From an uncultured Campylobacter sp. (GTDB lineage: Bacteria; Campylobacterota; Campylobacteria; Campylobacterales; Campylobacteraceae), in assembly GCA_938046705.1 (NCBI GenBank), contig CALIWP010000217.1, forward strand, positions 1 to 7,875: a stretch of DNA of 7,875 nt, given 5' to 3'. The first letter of the stretch is position 1. Each line of letters begins with the position of its first letter. A program made the position numbers and the translations under genes. This document shows positions 1 through 6,009 of the stretch, one piece after another. The notes under the pieces were generated by a model. That model was not told the DNA's origin, ran no database searches, and saw only the letters and a program-made list of their open reading frames with translations.

Positions 1-303
1 CGAGATAAAATCAAAAGCGAATTTAAGCGAAACGTGAGCCTCACGGCGATCTATCAGTTTTTAAATTTTTTGCAGGACTTCGGGCTGGTTTTGAGTTTTG
101 AAGAGAACGGGATAAATAAATTCGAGCTAAATTTAAAGTCGCATCACGACCATCTAATCTGCATAAAATGCGGCGCAGCGGAGAGTTTTTTCGATAAATA
201 TATAGAAGAAAAACAAGAGCAAATTTGTAAAAGCTCAGGCTTTAAACTCGAAGGTCATGCGATGATTTTATACGGAATTTGTCCAAAGTGTCAAAACAAA
301 TAG
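1..303 (+). CDS. Fur-family metal-responsive transcriptional regulator, 5' end cut by window edge
   Basis: The frame is open from the first base, so the gene starts upstream; 100 C-terminal residues are visible. They hold the end of the winged-helix domain (recognition helix around VSLTAIYQFLNFL, nt 34-72) and the dimerisation/metal domain. The metal signature HHDH is at nt 142-153, followed by ICIKCG (Cys codons at 160 and 169), a Glu-rich IEEKQEQI helix, the GHAMILYG strand and a C-terminal CPKC. These match the regulatory site and the paired CxxC structural zinc site of Fur/Zur/PerR proteins. The usual R-T after the recognition-helix Tyr (YRTLN in Fur) is Q-F here, so DNA specificity may differ. 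The gene sits 109 bases upstream of the metal-ATPase operon in the same direction, and a perfect inverted repeat lies between them, so it is a natural candidate regulator. Family assignment is firm; whether it is Fur itself, PerR, Zur or a dedicated regulator is not decided. Confidence 0.93.
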   Translation, partial: RDKIKSEFKRNVSLTAIYQFLNFLQDFGLVLSFEENGINKFELNLKSHHDHLICIKCGAAESFFDKYIEEKQEQICKSSGFKLEGHAMILYGICPKCQNK

Positions 304-319
304 CCTATTTTGCGCCTAT

Positions 320-340
320 TTATCAAAAATGATTTGATAA
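320..340. promoter_or_regulatory. Palindromic operator candidate (Fur-box-like)
   Basis: Perfect 8-bp inverted repeat TTATCAAA (320-327) and TTTGATAA (333-340) around a 5-base centre. The right arm continues into GATAACGATATG (336-347), giving repeated GAT units like the GATAAT hexamers of a Fur box. Dyad size and AT-richness fit a Fur-family dimer site, and it lies upstream of the candidate promoter of a metal-ATPase operon and just after a Fur-family gene. There is no T-tract after it, so a terminator for the upstream gene is less likely. Binding is inferred. Confidence 0.5.
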
Positions 341-383
341 CGATATGCAAAAAAGTTTCAGTTAAATTTAAGCGTAGCAAATA

Positions 384-389
384 GATAAT
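384..389 (+). promoter_or_regulatory. Candidate sigma70 -10 element for the operon
   Basis: GATAAT, within TAGATAAT (382-389), is five of six to TATAAT and lies 23 bases before the ATG at 413. No good -35 is seen at the expected distance, which is normal for Campylobacter promoters. The predicted leader is only about 17 bases and includes the ribosome binding site AAAGGAG (402-408). Other AT-rich hexamers in this intergenic region could also serve. Confidence 0.4.
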
Positions 390-412
390 ACGCCAAAAAA
401 TAAAGGAGAAAC

Positions 413-754
413 ATGAGCGCAGCGCCACATATACCATCGGAGTTAGTCTTACGCATAGCTTCGTATTTTACGCCGATCCACCACGTCGCAGGCCGTTTAA
501 GAGTCCGCGTCAGCAGCGATATCAAAAAAGAAGCGGACAGCTTACCGTTAGAAAAAATAGATCAAACGATCAAGCAAATAGACGGCATAAAAAACGTTAA
601 ATTTAACAAGCTAATCGGCTCCGCAACGATCGAATACGACCACGAAATTTTCCCGAAAAAGATGTGGGACGATCTGCTAAAAGGCCAAAATTTGCACGAA
701 ATTTCAGCCCTCATCAACAATCTAGCTCAAAAAGCTACCGGCGGCGCAAGATGA
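413..754 (+). CDS. HMA2-like heavy-metal-associated domain protein, first gene of ferrosome-like operon
   Basis: A protein of 113 residues. After a short amphipathic N-terminal helix (about 8-20), residues 23-85 look like a ferredoxin-fold HMA2 domain: an HHVAGRLRVRV strand, a helix with spaced Ile/Leu, then the GIKNVKFNKLIGSATIEYD strand pair. There is no CxxC and no cysteine at all, so classic Cu/Zn thiolate binding is excluded; the His pair (HH before VAGR) could bind metal or the domain may only mediate protein contacts. The pattern H-x3-[GN]-R-[LV]-R is shared with the N-terminus of the ATPase encoded at 2456. A strong AAAGGAG ribosome binding site (402-408) fixes the start. The stop overlaps the next start as ATGA. 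Probably a cytosolic or membrane-peripheral adaptor that works with the ATPase; that role is inferred from linkage. Confidence 0.8.
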   Translation: MSAAPHIPSELVLRIASYFTPIHHVAGRLRVRVSSDIKKEADSLPLEKIDQTIKQIDGIKNVKFNKLIGSATIEYDHEIFPKKMWDDLLKGQNLHEISALINNLAQKATGGAR

Positions 755-1398
755 ATGAGGAGCTAAAGCAAGCCGCAAATGCGGTGTTTTTACTAGAGTC
801 GCAGGGCATTAAATTTTACGAAAACGTCTGCAAAAAAGATGAAATTTTCGATCAAATTTTAGCGGTTAGACGAAGCGGACTGGAGCTTTTAAAATCCTAC
901 GCAGACCCTGCCGATCCGCAAGTTTTTTGCGCTTTAGCGTGCGAGGATCTTGATGCTTGTTTTATAAAAGCGCTAAACTACGAGCTTGAGCTAAATGCGT
1001 TTTATGAAAATTTGACCGACAGCATAAGCGATGAAAACTTTAAAGACATTTGCTTTAGGCTCTGGGCTACGTCAAATAACGAATACATCCCTGCTCTAAA
1101 AGCAAAACTAGCTCAAATTTTAGCCGTGCAGTTTCAAGGTGCGGATAACGCAAGCCAAGAGGAGCAAGCGCAAACGGCTCAAAATCCGAGCGACAATATC
1201 TTAAACGCTTTTGATTCGGATAGCTTTAAACAAATCAGTCAAACGCTAGAGCGCATAGGCTCTGGGCAAGGCAGCAAAGAGGACGCTATCGCGCTTTTAA
1301 ACAATCCGAATTTTTCATTTTTCGGCGGTTTGGCGCTTGGCGGACTAGCTAGCATGATGCTCAGTAAAAATTTAGACAAAAATAAAGATAAAGAATAA
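751..1398 (+). CDS. Ferritin-like helical protein with C-terminal glycine-zipper membrane anchor
   Basis: I choose ATG 751, which overlaps the previous stop as ATGA, over an in-frame start at 664 lying inside the upstream gene; this gives 215 residues. No clear Shine-Dalgarno precedes it, so translation is probably coupled. Residues 1-125 are all-helical with ferritin/rubrerythrin-like spacing: E16 followed by FYE (22-24), E45, then E78/E80 followed by FYE (84-86), and E111. The second ligand position of ExxH is Lys (48) or Pro (114) instead of His, so a di-iron centre would be incomplete. Cysteines occur at 27, 60, 64, 70 and 101. A polar linker (about 130-185) leads to a tail anchor SFFGGLALGGLASMMLS (189-205) with GGxxxGG, then a charged Lys/Asp end. 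Likely a membrane-tethered scaffold or iron-handling protein; the ferritin-like call rests on pattern only. Confidence 0.72.
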   Translation: MNEELKQAANAVFLLESQGIKFYENVCKKDEIFDQILAVRRSGLELLKSYADPADPQVFCALACEDLDACFIKALNYELELNAFYENLTDSISDENFKDICFRLWATSNNEYIPALKAKLAQILAVQFQGADNASQEEQAQTAQNPSDNILNAFDSDSFKQISQTLERIGSGQGSKEDAIALLNNPNFSFFGGLALGGLASMMLSKNLDKNKDKE

Positions 1399-1420
1399 AA
1401 TTCAACATAAAGGATAAAAA

Positions 1421-1813
1421 ATGGCATTACCGTTTATCGCAGGAGCAATCTTAGGAGGTTTAGCCGTCGCGGCTTTTAACAACAAAGACAAAATCAAATC
1501 AACCCTTGAAAGCGGACTAGATAAAGGCAAAGAGTTTGCCGAAAACGCAAAAGAATTTGCCGAGAAAAAAATAGGCGAAGCAAAAGAGTACGCCGAGAAA
1601 AAATTTGCTAAAACAAGCGAAGAAGAAACCGAAACTAAAAAACGCAAAAGACGCACGAGCGCCGAAGTAGCCGCTGAAAAAGAAGCCAAAAAAACAAAAT
1701 CTAAGAAAAAAAGCGCTCCAAGAGCTAAAAAAGCTCCGGCAAAAGCAGCCGAGCAAACCGAAAGCCTAGCCGAAGATATCGCAAACGCGCTTGAACCGAA
1801 TTTAGAAAAATAA
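1421..1813 (+). CDS. YtxH-like membrane protein: glycine zipper, amphipathic repeats and Lys-rich histone-like tail
   Basis: A protein of 130 residues with a good ribosome binding site (AAAGGA 1409-1414). Three parts are visible. Residues 3-19 form a single glycine-zipper membrane helix (PFIAGAILGGLAVAAF). Residues 33-64 repeat the units KEFAEN, KEFAEKK and KEYAEKK, forming an amphipathic helix of the kind that lies on membranes. Residues 73-110 are extremely basic (KKRKRR, KSKKKSAPRAKKAPAKAA), resembling the Lys/Ala/Pro tail of histone H1. The end (111-130) is acidic. The architecture recalls YtxH-domain proteins, but the basic tail is unusual. The tail could bind phosphate, nucleic acid or acidic lipid headgroups; ferrosome granules are rich in phosphorus, so a mineral or phosphate contact is attractive but unproven. 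Being co-transcribed with the ATPase supports a structural role at a specialised membrane. Confidence 0.78.
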   Translation: MALPFIAGAILGGLAVAAFNNKDKIKSTLESGLDKGKEFAENAKEFAEKKIGEAKEYAEKKFAKTSEEETETKKRKRRTSAEVAAEKEAKKTKSKKKSAPRAKKAPAKAAEQTESLAEDIANALEPNLEK

Positions 1814-1825
1814 TAAAGGTATAGA

Positions 1826-2131
1826 ATGAATTTAACATCAACAACCAGACTCCCAGTAGATCATATGATAAGCGGCGCGCTAATCGGCGCGATAGCAGCG
1901 GGCGGCGTAGAAATACTAAACTATAAAAAAGGCAAGGTCAGCAAGACGCAGGCCGTAGCTAAAACGACTAAAATCGCTATCCAAGGCGGTATCGTCACGG
2001 CGTGCGCTATCAGCGCATCAAACAAACTAGTCTCGGCGCGCTATCTTGCGGCTGCGGCAACCGTTGCCGTCGGTATCGCAGGCGTGGTTGCGACGGAGAA
2101 ACTAATCAAAAATTTAGAGGAAAGCAAATGA
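1826..2131 (+). CDS. Small three-helix glycine-rich membrane protein of ferrosome-like operon
   Basis: A protein of 101 residues. AAAGG (1815-1819) six bases before the ATG supports the start. Three hydrophobic segments are visible: about 14-31 (ISGALIGAIAAGGVEIL), 47-64 (IAIQGGIVTACAISA) and 73-90 (YLAAAATVAVGIAGVVA). All are rich in Gly and Ala with GxxxG-type spacing, which favours tight helix packing or oligomerisation in the membrane. The loops carry Lys-rich KKGKVSK (34-40). The only cysteine is C60, inside the second helix. The end overlaps the next gene as ATGA. I do not recognise a named family. By context it belongs to the membrane-shaping or pump-accessory part of the cluster; an alternative is a small metallochaperone or regulatory subunit of the ATPase. 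Confidence 0.78.
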   Translation: MNLTSTTRLPVDHMISGALIGAIAAGGVEILNYKKGKVSKTQAVAKTTKIAIQGGIVTACAISASNKLVSARYLAAAATVAVGIAGVVATEKLIKNLEESK

Positions 2132-2472
2132 AAAACCCATACATCAATCAAACTCAAACAGTAAATCAGCTAAACGATGACGGCAGCACGACGACTACGA
2201 CTACGACGGTAAAGACTACCGGCGCGCCAAGCGCTTTTGATCGCGGTATAAACGACGCACTAAAGGACTTCATCCCTGCAAATTTTAATGCGGCAGGCTT
2301 TATAAAAGGTGCGCTCATAGGCGGCGTCGTGGCATACGTGCTAACAAACGAAAACGCGCAAAAAGCGCTATTTTCAGCTATCGCAAAAGGATCAAATTTG
2401 CTTCAAGCAGGATTTGAAGAACTAAAAGAGCGATTTGAAGATGTAAAGGCCGAAATTGACTCCCAAAAATAA
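2128..2472 (+). CDS. Small glycine-zipper membrane protein with Thr run and C-terminal coiled coil
   Basis: The frame is open from 2002, but the start is ATG 2128: it overlaps the previous stop as ATGA and follows AGAGG (2116-2120). The product has 114 residues. The N-terminal third is polar with seven consecutive threonines (21-27). Residues 57-72 are a membrane helix with the zipper GFIKGALIGGVVAYVL, near-identical in pattern to the helices of the two preceding proteins. Residues 75-112 form a charged amphipathic or coiled-coil helix (FEELKERFEDVKAEI). This is the layout of YtxH-like proteins. The 3' end overlaps the ATPase start by 17 bases, implying coupled synthesis and probably a direct partnership with the pump. 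Likely a structural or adaptor membrane protein; function is not known from sequence. Confidence 0.8.
   Translation: MKNPYINQTQTVNQLNDDGSTTTTTTTVKTTGAPSAFDRGINDALKDFIPANFNAAGFIKGALIGGVVAYVLTNENAQKALFSAIAKGSNLLQAGFEELKERFEDVKAEIDSQK
2188..2208 (+). repeat. Short ACG/ACT codon repeat encoding a Thr tract
   Basis: Seven consecutive Thr codons made only of ACG and ACT. The triplet unit means slippage would add or remove Thr residues without a frameshift, so tract length could vary between strains while the protein is retained. Confidence 0.6.
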
Positions 2473-4531
2473 CGTTCGCATCGCGCACCTGACTAAAAAC
2501 CGCGTGCGCTTCGTCTGCGAATGCATCGGCAAGGACTGTGACGAGAGCCGCCTGGAGGCTCAAATTTCGGAGTTTAGGTACGCAAAAAACGTCAGAGTAA
2601 ATAAAAAAGCAAAGAGCATCATCGTCGGCTTTGAGTCAAATTTAAACGAGATCAAAGAGTTCATCGAAAATTTGCCGATAGCAAATTTAAACAAGCGCAA
2701 AAATAGCCCGAGCAAAGCTGAAATCTACAAGGCGGCAACGGCTCTAGCCATCACGCCTCTTATAAACAACAACGGCGTAAAAGCTATGGCTAGTCTGATA
2801 GCTGCCGCGCCACTACTAAAAGAAGGCGCAAGCGAAGCCGTAAACGAGGGTATAACCTCAAAGGTACTCGAAGCCACTGCGGTGGGCGTGAGCCTGGCTA
2901 GGCGCGACTTTTTAGCGGCAAATAGCACAAATCTCATGCTAACTATCGGCGAATACATGGAAGAAAGCGCCGTACACCGCAGCGACGACCTCATCAAAGA
3001 GCTGGCCCGCCCAAACATCGAAGAGGTCTGGATCGAGATAAATGATCACGGTAAAAAATCCCTCAAAAAAATCCCGACCGTAGACGTTAAAATAGGCGAC
3101 ATCGTAGTCGTCGGCACGGGCGAGAGCATCGGCATCGACGGCTATATCGTGGAAGGCACCGCAAGCGTAAATCAAGTCTCGATGACGGGCGAAGCCGAAC
3201 CCGTCAAAAAAGAGCGCGGCGACCGCGTGATGAGCGGAACGGTCGTCGAGGACGGACGCATAAAAATCTGGGCCGAGAGCATAGCCGCCGAGAGCGCGAC
3301 TGCGAGGATAAAATCCTACATCCAAAGCTCACTAAACGAAAAATCGGCCGTCGGACTAAAAGCCACGAAGCTGGCTGACAAGCTAGTGCCAGTAACGCTA
3401 AGTCTAGCCGGCGTTTCGTATCTACTTAGCCGCGATATGACGCGCGTAGCTAGCGTATTGCAGGCGGACTACTCCTGCGCGCTAAAGCTAGCCACGCCCG
3501 TCGCATTTAAATCAAGCATCTCAAAAGCCGGTCGCAACGGCGTGCTGATAAAAGGCGCCAAAGCTATCGAAGCGCTAGCGAGCGCCGATACTTTTGTCTT
3601 TGATAAAACAGGCACGCTAACGCACGGCAGCCTAAGCGTCGTCAAGGTTCACTCGTTTAAAAAAGAATTTACCGAAGCGCAGCTGTTAAATTTGACCGCA
3701 AGCGCTGAGGAGCACTACTTCCACCCCGTAGCCGAAGCTATCGTAAAGGCCGCTAGAGAGATAGGCTTTCATCACATCCACCACGACGAGGTCGAGTTTA
3801 TCGTCGCTCACGGCGTGAAAACATACGTAGGCGGCAAAGAGGTCGTGATCGGCTCGCGGCATTTTTTAGAGGACGACGAGCAAATTTCATTTAGCAAACA
3901 CGAAGAAATCATAAAAAGCGAAGTAGATAGCGGACTCACGCTACTTTACGTAGGCTACGACAAAGAGCTCTTAGGCGTCATCGCCATGCGCGACACCATG
4001 CGAGAAAACGCCGCGCAGACGCTAGCAAAACTACGAAAACTAGGCGTAAAAGAGCTAATCATGCTAACGGGCGACGTACAGTCTAAAGCCGATCAGGTAG
4101 CAAGCGAGCTAGGTATCGATAGAGTCTATGCAAACTGCCTACCTACCGATAAAGCAGGCATCATCGAGCAGCTAAAAGCCGAGGGTAAAAAAGTAGCCTT
4201 CGTCGGAGACGGCATCAACGACGCGCCAAGCCTCACCAAAGCGCACGTAGGCATCAGTATGCAAAAGGGTGCTGATATAGCAAAAGCCACCGCCGACATC
4301 AGTCTACTAAAAGACGACATCGGCTCGGTCGCCGTCGCAAAAGACGTCGCAAACAAAACCATGAGGCTGATAAATACGAATTTTAACGCCACCGTCGGCA
4401 TAAACTCGCTCATCCTAGCAGGTGCGACATTTGGACTCTTTAACCCTATCGCAACAGCCATTTTGCACAACGGTACGACGATCGGACTGCTGGCAAATTC
4501 GATGAAAGGCGTCAAGATAGGCGCGAAGTAA
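2456..4531 (+). CDS. fezB: P1B-type metal-transporting ATPase, FezB-like (P1B-6 candidate)
   Basis: A 691-residue ion pump. The TTG start at 2456 is the first start after an in-frame stop (2444-2446) and has TAAAGG (2444-2449) ahead of it; it overlaps the previous gene by 17 bases. In order: HMA2-like N-domain (7-70, C21/C23/C28, no CxxC); helices about 87-110 and 125-158; actuator domain with MTGE (243-246); a membrane region with DYSCALKLATP (338-348) in place of the CPC motif; phosphorylation site DKTGT (D383-T387); nucleotide-domain HP (423-424); hinge GDGINDAP (584-591); and last membrane helices ending HNGTT and LLANSM. Every catalytic motif is intact. The single Cys in the YSC motif and the degenerate HMA put it outside the Cu and Zn/Cd classes. 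Membrane segments are rather short and weakly hydrophobic. Six-gene context points to a ferrosome iron pump; iron specificity is inferred. Alternative: exporter of another divalent metal. Confidence 0.8.
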   Translation: MTPKNNVRIAHLTKNRVRFVCECIGKDCDESRLEAQISEFRYAKNVRVNKKAKSIIVGFESNLNEIKEFIENLPIANLNKRKNSPSKAEIYKAATALAITPLINNNGVKAMASLIAAAPLLKEGASEAVNEGITSKVLEATAVGVSLARRDFLAANSTNLMLTIGEYMEESAVHRSDDLIKELARPNIEEVWIEINDHGKKSLKKIPTVDVKIGDIVVVGTGESIGIDGYIVEGTASVNQVSMTGEAEPVKKERGDRVMSGTVVEDGRIKIWAESIAAESATARIKSYIQSSLNEKSAVGLKATKLADKLVPVTLSLAGVSYLLSRDMTRVASVLQADYSCALKLATPVAFKSSISKAGRNGVLIKGAKAIEALASADTFVFDKTGTLTHGSLSVVKVHSFKKEFTEAQLLNLTASAEEHYFHPVAEAIVKAAREIGFHHIHHDEVEFIVAHGVKTYVGGKEVVIGSRHFLEDDEQISFSKHEEIIKSEVDSGLTLLYVGYDKELLGVIAMRDTMRENAAQTLAKLRKLGVKELIMLTGDVQSKADQVASELGIDRVYANCLPTDKAGIIEQLKAEGKKVAFVGDGINDAPSLTKAHVGISMQKGADIAKATADISLLKDDIGSVAVAKDVANKTMRLINTNFNATVGINSLILAGATFGLFNPIATAILHNGTTIGLLANSMKGVKIGAK

Positions 4532-4548
4532 ATTTGAAGGAATGACGG

Positions 4549-6009
4549 TTGATAGATAAAATTTTAAAATTTATGAACGACGAGATGTCGCTAGCCAACG
4601 ACTTTTTATACGGCTATTTTTTGGTTATAGTGCTTGTTCTTACCGGTATTTATTTTAGCTATATTACTAGATTCGTGCAGTTTAGGATGTTTTTCGAGGC
4701 GTGCAAAGTGCTAGTCGAGAAAAAAGATAAATACAACAAGCACCACCTCACGCCCTTTCAAGCGCTTATGATCTCCACCGCCTCGCGCGTGGGCATCGGA
4801 AATATCGCCGGCATCTCCGCGGCTATCGTAGCGGGCGGCCCGGGCGCGCTATTTTGGATGTGTTTGATGGCTTTTTTGGGTGCGGCTTCGGCATTTGCCG
4901 AGAGTACGCTAGCTCAAATTTACAAGACCAAAGACGTATTTGGCTTTAAAGGCGGCCCGGCATACTACATCAAAAACGGCCTAGGCATCAAGTGGATGGC
5001 GAGCCTTTTTGCCGTCATTCTCATCATCACGTACGCGTACGGATTTAACGGCCTACAAAGCTACACCATGACCTCCGCCTTTCAAATTTACTACGACCAA
5101 AGCGCGGGCGCTACGAGCTTTAGCGATAGCGGCTTGCCCGTGGGTATCGGTATCATCCTAACGGCATTTGCGGCGGTGATGTTTTTTAGCAAGAGCCACG
5201 TCATCGGCAAGGTCAGCTCCTATATCGTGCCTTTTATGGCGCTTGCTTACATCCTGCTAGCCTTTATCGCGATCTGCTTAAATTTAGACAAGCTTCCGGC
5301 CGTCTTTGATATGATCATAAAAAGCGCCTTTGATTTTAAGGCGATATTCGGCGGATTTGCCGGTAGCGTGATCGTCTACGGTATCAAGCGCGGACTATTT
5401 TCAAACGAAGCAGGCATGGGTTCTGCGCCAAACGCCGCTGCAGCCGCTCACACGAGCCACCCGGTTAAACAAGGACTCGTGCAGGCGATGGCGGTTTTTA
5501 TAGATATGACGATCTGCGTGGCTTCTGGCATGATAGTGCTTTTCTCGCAGGCCTATATCACAAAGCAAACGGGTGCCGGCGGCGAACTGCTCACCGCGCT
5601 TCCTTTGGTGCAGGCTGCGATGCGCGAGTACTACGGCGAGATCGGCCTTCACTTTACGACGCTTGCGGTGGTGCTTTTTGCCATCACCTCGCTGATCGGC
5701 AACTACTACTACGCGCAGGCAAATATCAAATACCTTACCAAAAACCACAAGGTCGCCATAGCCTTTAAGCTAACGGCGGTCGCGATGATATTCGTCGGAG
5801 CGCAGATGAACCTAACTATCGCCTGGAACATCGCCGATATCACGATGGCGGCGATGGCTACGATAAATATCGCGGCGATCTTTATGCTATCAAAAGTCAT
5901 GATAAAAGCCCTAAAAGACTACGAATCGCAAAGAAAAGCGGGGCTAAATCCGGAATTTGACCCTGAGAGCATAGGTATCGCAAACACAACTTGCTGGAGA
6001 AAAAAATGA
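4549..6009 (+). CDS. AGCS-family sodium:alanine/glycine symporter
   Basis: A 486-residue inner-membrane symporter, full length for the family (about 450-500). It begins with TTG at 4549 behind GAAGG (4536-4540), 17 bases after the ATPase stop; an in-frame ATG at 4585 or the one at 4573 would shorten the N-terminus slightly. Family landmarks are the conserved GIGNIAGISAAIVAGGPGA loop and helix (from G82) and RGLFSNEAGMGSAP (from R281) followed by an Ala-run and HTSHPVKQG. About ten to eleven hydrophobic helices are visible. Members import small neutral amino acids, mostly alanine or glycine, with Na+. It is the only obvious nutrient transporter in the run, and its link to metal handling is unclear; it may simply share the promoter. 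Family call is very secure, exact substrate is not. Confidence 0.95.
   Translation: MIDKILKFMNDEMSLANDFLYGYFLVIVLVLTGIYFSYITRFVQFRMFFEACKVLVEKKDKYNKHHLTPFQALMISTASRVGIGNIAGISAAIVAGGPGALFWMCLMAFLGAASAFAESTLAQIYKTKDVFGFKGGPAYYIKNGLGIKWMASLFAVILIITYAYGFNGLQSYTMTSAFQIYYDQSAGATSFSDSGLPVGIGIILTAFAAVMFFSKSHVIGKVSSYIVPFMALAYILLAFIAICLNLDKLPAVFDMIIKSAFDFKAIFGGFAGSVIVYGIKRGLFSNEAGMGSAPNAAAAAHTSHPVKQGLVQAMAVFIDMTICVASGMIVLFSQAYITKQTGAGGELLTALPLVQAAMREYYGEIGLHFTTLAVVLFAITSLIGNYYYAQANIKYLTKNHKVAIAFKLTAVAMIFVGAQMNLTIAWNIADITMAAMATINIAAIFMLSKVMIKALKDYESQRKAGLNPEFDPESIGIANTTCWRKK

Noticed and set aside
320..340. Dyad as intrinsic terminator of the Fur-family gene
   Set aside because: Stem is almost entirely A/T and is followed by CGATATGC, not a T-run; an operator explains it better, though a weak terminator is not excluded.
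664..750. Longer N-terminus for the ferritin-like protein starting at 664
   Set aside because: It would overlap the HMA2-like gene by 91 bases with a basic, low-complexity extension; ATG 751 gives the ATGA coupling seen elsewhere in the run.
1239..1756. Minus-strand open frames rich in Phe, Ser and Leu
   Set aside because: Antisense reading of Lys/Glu/Ala-rich coding sequence; no ribosome binding site and no recognisable protein.
2002..2127. Longer N-terminus for the Thr-run protein starting at 2002
   Set aside because: The extension is Arg/Gly/Cys-rich out-of-frame reading of the preceding gene; ATG 2128 has a ribosome binding site.
2188..2208. Phase-variable contingency tract
   Set aside because: Unit is a triplet codon repeat, so slippage does not switch the gene off.
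2725..3325. Minus-strand open frames inside the ATPase gene
   Set aside because: Shadow frames opposite a gene with every expected motif intact.
413..4531. Ordinary copper or zinc efflux operon
   Set aside because: No CPC motif, no CxxC metallochaperone and no CopZ/CsoR/MerR-type partner; four glycine-zipper proteins are not part of such operons.
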